The position numbers were made by a program, and so were the translations under genes. A stretch of 64,000 nt of DNA from Neoceratodus forsteri (taxonomy: Eukaryota; Chordata; Ceratodontiformes; Ceratodontidae), in contig CM028132.1 of the NCBI GenBank assembly GCA_016271365.2, positions 1,187,907,001 through 1,187,971,000 on the forward strand. The letters run 5' to 3'. Position 1 is the first letter of the stretch. Each line of letters starts with the position of its first letter. Under the pieces are notes generated by a model. That model did no database searches, had not been told where the DNA came from, and worked only from the letters and a program-made list of their open reading frames with translations. Below, piece after piece: positions 44,853-54,990 of the stretch.

Positions 44853-45070
44853 GGGCCACTGCCTTCTTGTGTTTTTCCCCACAGGAGGCTGAGGAATAAT
44901 AATTTCCCCTCAGGGTGAGGCAGCACCACCCCTTCTTGTGGTAAGCTTGATACTCTGACCCATCCAGTAATAAATGGTGAAAACTGATTCTTGGAAAATA
45001 TAAAATTATGAAGTCATCGTAATTCTTGATCTTTCAGAATATCTTCACCATTCATTACGGCAGCTCATCC

Positions 45071-45840
45071 CACCATCCCCATCTATGACCAGGTATCTGG
45101 GTAGCTTGCCCTTGTCTCTCTTTTCTTCTGCCTTTCCTCTTCTTGGCTCAGTTGTTTCTTAAAACAAACAAACAAACAAAAAAAAAGACAAGGGAAAATC
45201 CACTAAAGAGGCGATGCCTTTTGTGCTATTTTCCTTTTTAAAAGAAGTCATAACATTTTTCAAATAAAATGCTTAGATTATATTTTGTATATATAGTACT
45301 TCGTTCTTATGTAGACCCTTTGTTTTGCCTCATAAAAAAATATATATATTTTTTTAAATTAACCTTTTACTTCCTGTTTTCATTTCCACTTTTTGGATGG
45401 GATATCTGCAAGGCTTGCTTGCTGTTTGTAGGAGATAATACTCTTCTTGTTTTTTTGTTTTTAAAGAAAGAAAAGAGAAAATGTAGAAGAGAACCAGGAG
45501 AAATCTGCTGGAATCTCAGCTCAGTTTCCTGCTCCTAGCAGTCTTATCCCTTCTCTCTTGGCAGCATTTCTTCCTGCATTGCCAGAACAGTCAGCCTTCT
45601 ATGTTTGTATTTCCTTTTCTACAAACAAACAAAAAATAGAGAGAACAACAGAAAGAGAACCACAGGATAGGTTTTCAGTTTTCTGATTTGGGCTTCTCTC
45701 TTTCTAGTGGGCATCCTCTATTCCTGTCCATTTTGCTCTAGTCATTGTTTAACCTGCTACCTAAGCCCTCCCACCCAACCTCTTCTTCCTTTCTCGAGAA
45801 GTCCAGTTTTATTATTTTGTTCTTTATATATACTGTATCC
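45071..45840. other. Unassigned sequence between DIRS elements F and G
   Basis: AT-rich, with an (AAAC)n tract at about 45163-45186. The 89-codon plus ORF at 45269 is hydrophobic and AT-biased, and I do not accept it as a gene. Confidence 0.4.
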
Positions 45841-45985
45841 TTTGATCTCACTTTGAGGGGCTCTTGCAGCTGGTAACACCATAAGGACTGAAGCCGGCAG
45901 GCGCCAGGACCCCATGGAAAACTTCTAGTTAGCAGTATACAGGGGGACTGCCACTGATGTCAGCCCACCCGACATCCATCAGTGG

Positions 45986-45993
45986 TATAAAAG
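45986..45993 (+). promoter_or_regulatory. TATA-like box in left repeat of element G
   Basis: TATAAAAG followed by a GC-rich segment and a pyrimidine-rich cctcagttctttt about 25-30 bases on, as in a core promoter. The counterpart in the right repeat of the same family (19819-19827) points the other way. Confidence 0.5.
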
Positions 45994-46184
45994 GGGCGGT
46001 CCCCTAGCCCAACCTCAGTTCTTTTCTGGCCATTGACCCCCGCAAGTCAGAACTACACGGACACCTTCTGCTATAGTCAACCGCCATTTTAGTCGAGTTT
46101 ACCCGGGATTTATTATTTTACTGATTCTCTTCATTTCAGTATTTTTCATGCATATCTTCTTCTCCATCCTCCTCTTCAGAGTGG

Positions 46185-48150
46185 TGGCAGACCAAGTGTT
46201 CATGTGGCAAGCAGCTTCCCCACAGGGGCAGACACACTTCTTGTATGCTGTGCCTAGGCCCGGACCATGACACGAAGCCTGCCAGCACTGCTAAGATTTT
46301 AACCAGCGCACCAGACTTCGCCTCCAGAAGACCCTAGAAGCCTTCCTGCTGCAGCAGAGACTTTCAGCGATGGAGAAGGAGCTCCATAAAGGCACCTTTT
46401 CTTCCCCGGCCTCCGGAGCTTCGACTTTCTCTTCATCTCACAAGGAGAAGTTGTCCAGCAGGAAGCACAAACACTGGGAGAAGCACAGAGAGAAACCCTG
46501 GTCAGCTTCCAGCTCCAGGTCACTGCACAAATAGGGAACCGAGCCTGGTTCCTTCTCCCACAGGAGGTTGGCCCTTTCTACTGCGGCAGCCCTCTCTCCT
46601 TCCAGGCTCCCATTGGTCAAACCACCCACTCTCATCATTATCTCAGGCAGTGGTTCTTTGGCACTTGGGACTTCACCCCCAGCCTCTCAGCCCCTGATGC
46701 TCAGGCCCTTAGGTTGGGTGGGTCCTCAGTCAGGAGGCTTGACACGCAAGTCCTCCTTGGGTGGCGGGTCTTTGACCGTCACTCTCCTGATCAAGGTGTC
46801 TACTAAGTTGGTCCCAACTTCAGGGACTGACGCCACTAAGCGATGTTAGGGCCATGTGCTCACCTTCCTCATGAGAGTGATGCCTCTGCCCCGCCTGGGA
46901 GTTAGCCCCCCTGGACAGACTTCTCCTTGCAGGCCGGCGCTGGCTGCTTCACCAGACTGGTGTCAGCCCACGCCTGTCCAGTTGACGCCAGCCACTTTGA
47001 CATCGACCCTGGCGATGCCTCAGCCGTTGTCCCCTAACCCTCCACCATCGCCAGCTGGCCCTGTCATCACTCAGCTGACACCCAAGGGTCTGATACCCGG
47101 TTTTTCTACTTCTGTCAGACCAATGCCAGAGAGCTCCTTGCCCCAGGGACAGATGCCAGTTAACCCAAAGCCCGTGAAACTGACACCAATATTACCTCAA
47201 CCTAAGGAACCAGCGCCGGGGCCCTCTCAGCCTACCCGGCAGACACTGGCTACCCTGGTCATGCCTCAGGATCTGCCCACAGATCTTAACGCCCTTTTTG
47301 TGGCCAGGTGGGCATACTTCAAGGATAAGGAGGTCCTGAAGGTGCCCCAACTCCGACTCCCAAGGACCGTCCTCTGAATCTAGCAAAGGAGCAGGTTCCC
47401 CTAGAAAGGCCCCAGTGCCGCCTCCTAAGGAGCCCACTCCATAGCCTGACTGATCTGGCGATGGTCATCCGAGGACTCACTGACGAAGGCATCATCGCTC
47501 TCCCTCTCCATCTCCAGACTTGGGCGAATCTGAAAGGTATTCTTACTCCTCTTCTTATGACGAATCTGAGGGCTCTGACCTGCTGTCACAACCAGAGGGC
47601 CCAAGGACACCCCTCAGTCCCTCCAGATGACTCTACTTTATGAATGATGACGGCACATCCAGTCCCTTATGGTTAGGACACAGAGAAGTGGACCCTAAGT
47701 GACGTCGGCTAGCTGTTTTCCTCCATAAAAAGGAGTCATTGCTCTTGGTTGTTCCACCCCTGATTGATTCCTTCAAGGATGTCAGTAGGGCTACCTGGAA
47801 GCATCCATCTTCTAACCTGGCGACATCCAAGAAGGCAGATTGCCTGTATAATGCCCCAAGGGAAGAGCCTTTTTATGGGGAGCACCCAGAGGCTGATTCT
47901 GTTGTCATTATCACTGCCCATGACTGCTCTAAGCGGCCTCGGTACTGTATAGCTCAGCCTCTGGACAAGAACTCTAGGCAGATAGTCCTGTTTCAGTAAG
48001 AAGGTCTGTGCATCTGCCACCTGCACTATCTGTTCTCTGAACTTTCCGACTCGCATGGTCCAATACCAGAATGCCTTGTGGGCGAAAGCTTTAGAGGTGA
48101 CACAGACTCAGTCTGCTGTTTCTGTCTGTGGCAGGGCTGAATAAGACCCT
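46185..48150 (+). pseudogene. DIRS gag, element G
   Basis: The Cys/His module reads CSCGKQLPHRGRHTSCMLC, then LGPDHDTKPAS (46196-46290). A basic Ser/Lys/His-rich stretch follows (about 46400-46560), then a very Pro/Thr/Leu-rich region, the longest frame being 46856-47377 (173 codons), rich in PTP, QPT and PAP. Later frames near 47740-48000 read LLVVPPLIDSFKDVSRATWK and HPSSNLATSKKADCLYN, which look like the capsid-side region. Many frame changes. Confidence 0.6.
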
Positions 48151-48170
48151 GTCCCATTTGTTATGTAGAA

Positions 48171-48642
48171 AGAGTTAAAGGAAGGATCTGTTTTATCCTC
48201 TTCTGTTTTGTCTCTCTGGCCACTCCAATGGTCTCGCTATCTCCCCAACTATCTCTGTGCCTTCACTTGCTGTTTATATCTTTTCTCCCTTTGTGTATCT
48301 GAAGTTATAAAATATGTGAATCTTTGTGAAACTGGGGTCCCTCGGTTTGAAAATGTGCATGGTTACATCATTGAAATGATTGTGAAAAGCTATTTGGAGC
48401 TCAAGGGGTTAACCTGAAATGATGGTTGGCAAACTGTTTGCAGAGCTGTAAACAGGAGGGCAGTTCTGGGACACCATGTAGTGTTTTGTTGCAACTGCAA
48501 GGAAGGAAACTGACAAGAACATTTTCTGAAAAACAAGTTGTTCTCCTTAAAGGGAAACTGTACAAATCAGGCAGCTCCTACCCACGTAAGGTGTACCCTC
48601 TGGTTTAGCTCTAGCCCACAAAAGCGGCATTTTTCTTGCACC
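48171..48642. other. Unassigned sequence
   Basis: Short ORFs only. No repeat family recognised. Confidence 0.4.
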
Positions 48643-48835
48643 GCTAAGGAGTTTATTTAATTTTGTAGAAGTCCACGAACGGGAAGTGTGGCGGACGCTG
48701 GGGGCTCCATTAAGTGTAATAGTGTGGCTGCTCCGCTGCTTGTATTGAAGTGGGCGGAGCAGCGCCCTATAATGGAGCCCAGCATCTGCATACTTCAGTT
48801 CATGAGACTTTACAAAATAAAATAAACTCCTTAGC
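48643..48835. mobile_element. Foldback (palindromic) element, 193 bp
   Basis: The ends gctaaggagtttatttaatt and its mirror aataaaataaactccttagc, then caggtccacgaac-like and mirrored blocks, then gggctccatta / taatggagccc, then ggctgctccg / cggagcagc, make the whole block one imperfect palindrome. A loop of about 20 bases (ctgcttgtattgaagtgg) lies near 48738. No coding capacity. The flanks ttgcacc and atacacc are only partly alike, so the target duplication is uncertain. Confidence 0.75.
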
Positions 48836-49757
48836 AATACACCCTTGTCAGGCTGAGTAAACCGGAGGCACCTACAGGCAAGGCTGCCTGATGTCTGCAT
48901 TTCCAATGAAGTTTCCTAGCAAAGCTTCTTATATAAAGAGCAGCAATATTTTTGCTTGAGAGACTGAGATTTGAAATTGAGAAGAAATACTCAGAAGGAC
49001 TTGTTTTCTCTGTTTTTATTGCCTTTGTAAATAATTATACTGAACAAATTTTTATTTATTTTGCTGTTATTAATAATAAAACACTCATTGCAAATTTTAC
49101 AACTGCTCCTGGTCATCCTATGCTTCCTGACCTGTGCCTTGATGATGGGTAGTGTCAGACTAAGTAGTATTTACGCCATGCATATTCTAAGCCAGGAGTT
49201 TTATGCATGGGTACTAGACTTGGTAACAGGGAAGCATAGCAGAAAGGTACAGATTCTGCAGCAGCAAGCCCTTGAGTCATTACCAGAAAGAAGCTGGCCA
49301 AACTATCAGAGACAGAAGTCCAAGCTGAGACTGTACAGCCAGCACAAGTGATGGAAACAAATGAACCGCAGCAGGGTGTAGCCAGAAATTTCCATTTTGT
49401 ACACACACTCTCCAACTGCTGCCTCCTCCCCACCTATTTAAAATGTATACATCCTCTTCAGCTGCCCCCTTTGAAATGTACACATCTTCTCCAACTTCTG
49501 CCCCCATTCAAAAAAATCACGTTGGCAGATGACTCATCTAATCTCTAAACAGACTGTATACAGATCTATGTCATAAACAATATAACTTTAATCAGATATA
49601 GACACTACTCAGTGGCCTACACATATTCTAATACTCCAGACTGGAATGATAATGGTAACAAAAAGGCATATGGTTTGGAAAAGGTACTCAAAAAAACTGT
49701 ACACAAATGTGTACAGTGAGTATGCCTGCCTACACCCTTGACAGGCAGTGACAGAAC
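48836..49757. other. Unassigned sequence upstream of the Ty3/gypsy remnant
   Basis: No LTR ends (TG...CA with a primer-binding site) could be located by eye. Some of this may be LTR or leader of the gag that follows. Short ORFs only. Confidence 0.4.
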
Positions 49758-51026
49758 TTGAAAGCCTGTCTACCTTCTTTAAATGGTGGGCTATACAGTA
49801 ATGAGAGGCAGAGAAGCAGAGAAAAGAAAAATGCAGTGACTGGAGCACCAGCAGAGAAAAGAGGAGCAGTAGAGAAAAGAAGAGATGCAGCGCAGGAGCA
49901 GCAGAGAAAGAAGAGATGCAGCGACAGAAGCAGCAGAGAAAAGATACAGCGACTGGAGCAGCGATGGCTGGATGCCTTGCAAGCTAGCAAAGCTGGAGGA
50001 CCTGGCACAAGTCCAGCAGAGCAACAGAACACCAATGACTTAAAAGACCTTAAACTTACAAAGCTGTGTCCCTCGGATGATATTGAAGCATACCCGACAA
50101 CTTTTGAAAGGGTTGCTGCAGCCTGCCAGTGGCCAAAGCAGCAATGGGCAGTCAGACTAGTATCTTACCTGACAGGTAAAGCCCAACTTGCCTACAGCAA
50201 TATGGACACTGCACAGTCAGAAAACTATGACCATCTGAAAAGAGAAATCCTGAAAAGATAGGACATCTCAGGAGAGACCTTCAGGCAAAGATTCCAGTCC
50301 TTGAAGTACAACTCAGTTGACAGTCCTCAGAAGCCTTCACCCAACTCAGAGAACTTCTTATTAAATGACTCCAACCAGAGGGCAAAACAGTTTCACAGAT
50401 CGACACATTTGCAGTGGAATAATTCATCAACATCCTCGTACAGACGACAGCTTTGGGTAAAAGAATGCCCACCAGAAAGTAGGAAAAGGCCTTTTCTTTG
50501 GCTGAGGACTGTCAAATGGCCAGAGAGACCATGCAGCTGCAAAGTAAAAACCAAAGACCAGTAAGATCCACTTTTTCCCAGTCTAACTCCAAATCAGATA
50601 AAACTGTGGTGGGGTAACACATCTGCACCCAAAGACTTTTATAACTGTAACAAGTCTGGCCATATCGCAAGAAACTGCCATAAATATAAGGAGAGTACCA
50701 CTGCAGCAGATTTGTCCTTAGCAAATTGGGGCAAGTATTTAATAGATGTCAAGGTGGGAGATAAGATTGTAAAGGGACTTATTGATTCGGGAAGCAGACA
50801 GACCCTAGTGCATGTTGAAGTGCTGGGAAAACACTCTGTAAAAGAACCAGGTACTGGTGTCATCTGCATCCACGGTGACACGCGATACTATCCCACCACA
50901 CAAGTGACACTGAATATTAAAGGGGTGTCGCACCAAATGAAAGTGGTGGTAGTACCCAAGTTACCTGCACCTGTGATCAGGTGGTCAGTTAACTCAATTT
51001 TTGGAGTATTTAACTTCCATAAATAA
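49758..51026 (+). pseudogene. Ty3/gypsy gag-protease remnant with SCAN-like capsid segment
   Basis: In order: basic/coiled-coil N-terminus (49791-49960); capsid DDIEAYPTTFERVAAACQWP and LVSYLTGKAQLAY (50068-50200); an in-frame TAG at 50259; then SGETFRQRFQSLKYN-x4-SP, the start of a SCAN-like fold (50268-50330), after which a frameshift scrambles it until WVKECPPES (50455). A CCHC knuckle YNCNKSGHIARNCHK follows (50640-50690), then protease LIDSGSRQTLVHV (50779-50820). No RT follows. Gmr1-like Ty3/gypsy elements are the known source of the SCAN domain. Gag packages RNA; the protease matures it. Confidence 0.8.
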
Positions 51027-51160
51027 GGCAAAAACATCCAAAATAAAGGGGAAGTAAGTAATTGACTTCAAATGTAAAACAACAAATTAGATGACTTCCA
51101 GAATTGTAGGGTTGGAAGTCAGAAATGATGGATTATTTTGAAAGATGCTGTATTTTGCTA

Positions 51161-51348
51161 CTGTTATATAGAGGATACATGATGGGCGAATGTGGAATAT
51201 AGTAAATATTTGCATAAGTGCAGTGTGACCTCAGATAATATCACGAGTGGCGGAGCCACAAGTGATATTATCCGGGTCACTCTGCACGAATGCAGATATT
51301 TACCATATTCCACAGAGTTGCACATCATGTGTGCTGTTTATACAACAG
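51161..51348. mobile_element. Foldback (palindromic) element, 188 bp
   Basis: Outer arms ctgttatata / tttatacaacag, then catgatgggcg / tgcacatcatg. The inner arms are strong: gtggaatatagtaaatattt, gcagtgtgacctcagataat, atcac (51192-51244) mirrored at 51262-51313. The 17-base loop gagtggcggagccacaa contains a further small stem. It lies just after the Ty3/gypsy remnant. No coding capacity. The target duplication is not clear. Confidence 0.85.
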
Positions 51349-51349
51349 G

Positions 51350-51979
51350 GTCCTCATATCCATTATTTGGTGGTAAACGCACTTTTTATTTGTGGTGTAT
51401 TTGCTTTTTAAAGTCTTTGTTTCCATGTCTTCTGTTGAGTTCAGTATGTGTCATCTTCCGTGTTTAGTCCATGTTAGTATCCAGCACTCTTGGTCTTGTA
51501 CTTTGCTGATTCCATTGTACACGCTGCTTTTCTGCCTCTGTTCAGCTGCACGAGTATTCTGTGGTTGTGCTACAAGTGTTGGAATGCATAGGTGTGTTTT
51601 ATGTATTACTTTTGTATTTTAGGAGTAGTTCAGGTCGCTGGGCTGTGACGTAACGGGAGTGGTTTATTTAGGTGGTGATGTATCGACAGTGCAGTTTGTT
51701 TATTTATTTATTTGAGTTTTGGTGACTGGATAAGTCCATTGAGACAAAAACATTCCCTTTTCATGGTTGACCAGAGATTTCAACAAGAACAGAAACCATG
51801 CAAAATACAGAAAGCAACACAACATGGCAAAAATTGACAAAGAGCATAACAATATATACAAAGTATACCAGAGCATAGAGTGCAAACTTTAGTAATGTCA
51901 TCACTTATTTATTTGTTTTCATTTATTAATTATTGGAAACAACCTTTGAACAGAAGCTGTTTACAAAAGGTTCCACGCA
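51350..51979. other. Unassigned, with (TTTA)n tract
   Basis: A (TTTA)n stretch at about 51693-51712 may be a retroelement tail read from the minus strand. No matching coding part is seen to its right. ORFs are short. Confidence 0.4.
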
Positions 51980-52960
51980 ATCATGAACAATGTCAGTGTG
52001 TTTTCTTTATCTGTCCCGAACAATGATTTCCCACAGCGACCACGCATTTCTGTGCTGAAAGTGCTGAAAACACATTTCGTACGTTGTGGAAAATGACAGC
52101 TGTACTGTTCATAAGGAGGTGTAGAAAAATGCCACTGGTGAAAATCTGGACTGAAAATATTACAAATTCATGAACTTACGAGGGTGCATGGAGCTGCGCC
52201 CGGTAACTCTCGGTAACACCAGTCATTCTATTGGTTTTGTCACCAAATTTTCAACATAGCCATTTTAAGACCTCTACTCATGACTAGTGTCACTGTGATT
52301 TTCTTAATCTGTCCTAAACATTGTTTTGCACACCGACTGTACCATTAGTGCGCTACGTATGTGCGGAAACACATTTTTGGGCGAGATATGAAAATGGTAG
52401 CTGTCACTGCTCCCAAGGAAGTGCGGTAAAATGGCACCGTTGAAAATCTGGTGTACCAATATTACAAAGTCGCCAAACTTACGCCAGCATGCGTAGAACT
52501 GCGCAATGGCGCCCTAAAACAGTCATTTTGGGAATTTTTCACCAAACTTTCAACATAGCCATTTAACACCTCTGCTCATGACCAGTATTACTGTGATTTT
52601 CTTGCAATTATCCCATACATTGATTTAAGCACACCGACTGCGCCATTGTGCGCTACATGGGCAGAAACACGTGGGCGAGATGTGAAAAATGACAACTGTA
52701 CTGCTCATAAGGAGGTGTGGTAAAAATGGCAATGTTGAAAATCTGGAGTGAAAATATTGAAATTTACGCAAACTTACGGCGTCGTAGGAACGCGCTACTG
52801 CCAATGCTGCGAATAAAACAGTCATTTTTAGAATTTTTCCACCAAATTTTCAAAATAGGCTTTTTGAGAGCCCACCTTATGAACACTGGCAGTGTCGTTT
52901 ACGTTAATCATTCCAGAAAGGTGATTTCACGCGAGTGACTGGCGTAAATCACCCTTCGGG
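51980..52960. repeat. Satellite, about 300-bp unit, at least three units
   Basis: The phrase caccaaattttcaacatagcc starts near 52241, 52542 and 52840, periods of about 301 and 298. A second marker, actgtgattttcttaatctg, is near 51988, 52287, 52586 and (diverged) 52886. Units also share agtcatttt...gaatttttcacc and gtgaaaaatgacaactgtac. Divergence between units is considerable. Several short plus and minus ORFs follow the unit and are not genes. Confidence 0.85.
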
Positions 52961-53189
52961 ACTGAGTAACGCCATGACAGTGACAGCATTCATGAAGGGG
53001 TCCCAAAAACCCCATGTTGAAAATTTGGTGCAAAATTCCAAAAATGCCTGAGATATGCACAATAAAGTTGAAAAACCCTATCTATCCCATTATACAGCTT
53101 ACGGCTTGTTCCTCAGTTAAACGTGGTAGTCGTTTTGAAGAGTGCAGACGTGTTCCAGTCCGTAAAGATGGCGCTTCGAAACTCTGGGA

Positions 53190-53600
53190 GGTAAGTATGG
53201 GGTGGGGGTGTGGGGGAGGAGGTGCGAGGGTGGGCAATCGGGTGGGAGCAGATACAGCGCAGGGACCATTTTCATTTTCAGGTTTTTTTATTTTTTTTTA
53301 TTATGACGACGTTGATACTTCCCACGCTGGGGTGGGCTCCCAGCATGGCAGAAGGACGGCTTGGGGCCGTGGAGCTGATGGGGATTGGGCATCCCCGTCG
53401 GCCATGGCATCTGTTGCCACGCTCGGGTGGGCTCTCAGCGTGGCACCCTGTACTGGGGAGAGACAGTGGAGCTGATGGGGATTGGGCACCTCACGTCACA
53501 TAGAAGAGGTAGCCAATGCCAGTGGCACCCAGCTGCGGCATATGAAACTGTGCGTTTTGAGGGGGAAGACAGGCGACGGGTGATTGGGCAACCCTGTCGG
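53190..53600. repeat. GC-rich minisatellite-like block
   Basis: gagctgatggggattgggca occurs at 53370-53390 and again at 53470-53489, about 100 bases apart, with gctctcagcgtggca / gctcccagcatggca between. tgattgggcaaccctgtcgg near 53581 is a third, diverged copy. Similar phrasing occurs at 41301-41420. Confidence 0.6.
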
Positions 53601-53631
53601 CAAGTACAGTCTGTGCATTGGGGGTAGACGC

Positions 53632-53659
53632 TGTGTGTGTGTGTGTGTGTGTGTGTGTG
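53632..53659. repeat. (TG)14 microsatellite
   Basis: An uninterrupted TG run of 28 bases. Confidence 0.95.
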
Positions 53660-53879
53660 GGGAGCGCGATGAGCAGGCGATATCTGATCGCTGCTCATTG
53701 AAGTGTAGCTCCCCCTTTCAACTGTACGCCACTGCATTTTGGAGCTGTCATAAGACAGCTCCAGCAGGCATTGGAGAACTGCGGCCTCGCCTGCAAACAC
53801 ACTGGCTGAACTGGAAGAGGGCTGACACACCTCCGAAAACTCCGATGATGGCACTATGTTTCTTGCACATGCGTGCAAG

Positions 53880-54990
53880 CAAACATAATAACGGATATCA
53901 ACAGGAAGTGCTGGTTGGAGGCATCTTATCACTACCCCTTCCTATCCAGGCTGGCATCCCGCAGGGCTCCATCCTAGGTCCCATCCTTCCCCCATTTTTC
54001 TGAACAATGTCCCATCTGCCTGTGCCAACTAGCTTATTCACGTGTATGCAGATGACACAGTCATCTTCTCCAGTCCCTCTAACGCAGCTGTGGAAGACAT
54101 GCTCCAGAAGGATTTCCACAATGTTCTGCACTGGTTCTATTCCAGCCACCTCTGGGTCAATACCAAAACAAAACAGCGGTTTCTATGACCTTTGGTACCA
54201 TACAAAAACTGTCCAGGCTCTCAAAACTTTCTTTTTTTTCCTATGTTAGATGTCTCCACTCTTGAAGTGGTGCAGACCTTCAAGTACCTCAGTGTGTGGC
54301 TTGACAGCAAGCTTGGCTTCTCATCCCACATCAATGTTATCATGCAAAACTCTGTCCTAAGCTGAGTGCCCTGTATCGCAATAAAGACTGCCTACTCCTG
54401 CTGGTCCACTGGTCACCAAAATGATGCTCCCAGTTTTCAGCTATGCAGATGTGCGTTACGGTACCACCTCCTCCACCTCCCTTGCCAGACTAGACCCCCT
54501 CTGCAATGTCTTTTATCACTTCACTAGAAACTCTGCTCCTCGTAAAGACCACTGCTCCTTTTACTCCTCCCTATCCATCTTAGCCTTACCTTCACATCCG
54601 CCAGTCACACTGTACTCCCTTCACTTCAAAATACATGTTTGGTTCCCTTCCCTCCTACCTCTCCTCACTCCTATCTTCACTCCACCATGCTTCCTCCACT
54701 TCAGAGGCCATCAAACCTTCCCCACTCCTTATCCCCATTCCTCTGCTGGGCAATCCACCTTCTCCTATCAACTCCCAACACTCTGGAACCTGCTCCCCTC
54801 TTCCATTCCACCTCCCCAGGCTTTATCAGGCACCAGCTGGAACTCCTTCCACTTGCAACTGCTTCCCACAGGTAGTCTTCCCTGGTGGTACTGGAAGCGC
54901 GGGGCATAGTCACTCCCTGCCTAACAGGTCTCTAGTGCACTACAATAACTGCCTTTGTGCCTACTTGTGGCATTATGTTGCCCTTGTCTA
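53880..54990 (+). mobile_element. L2/Rex1-like LINE, 3' portion (plus)
   Basis: RT motif B AGIPQGSILGPI (53950-53985), motif C in another frame as HVYADDTVIFSS (about 54040-54075), then TFKYLSVWLDSKLGFSSHIN (54270-54335). The thumb-side LPVFSYADVRYGTTSSTSLA and RLDPLCN, TRNSAPRKDHCSFYSSLS (54425-54580) follow. The C-terminus resembles QHSGTCSPLPFHLPRLYQAP (54770-54840). The catalytic YADD is kept but several frameshifts break the chain. The 5' part is missing. Confidence 0.75.

Larger units (their letters stand above)
42060..45070 (+). mobile_element. DIRS element F, gag-only, right repeat missing
   Basis: The left end at 42060-42110 (gatcttccaagaattaatgt, tcaccattcattacttcatg) is complementary to 44950-45000 (catccagtaataaatggtga, attcttgg), the left half of an internal complementary region. 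45010-45060 (gatctttcagaatatcttca, ccattcattacgg) should mirror a right end that is not found. Between them only gag is present (42492-44852). Like element B, it lacks RT, RNase H and recombinase. Confidence 0.7.
45841..48170 (+). mobile_element. DIRS element G (left repeat and gag), 3'-truncated
   Basis: The left terminal repeat 45841-46025 (ggggctcttgcagctggtaa, aggactgaagccggcaggcg, ccccatggaaaacttctag) is the reverse complement of the right repeat of element A (19790-19960), so both belong to one family. Gag remnants extend to about 48150. RT and everything downstream are absent. The 3' edge near 48170 is approximate. Confidence 0.75.

Noticed and set aside
46856..47377. Pro/Thr-rich 173-codon ORF as an independent mucin-like gene
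   Set aside because: It lies inside DIRS gag of element G, between the Cys/His module and the capsid-side region, so it is the gag linker.
49758..51026. Endogenous retrovirus gag
   Set aside because: The SCAN-like capsid, single CCHC knuckle and protease type fit a Ty3/gypsy LTR retrotransposon; no envelope, integrase or LTR pair was seen.
53014..53475. 153-codon plus ORF over satellite and minisatellite
   Set aside because: It crosses the boundary between two unrelated repeat types, so it is a chance frame.
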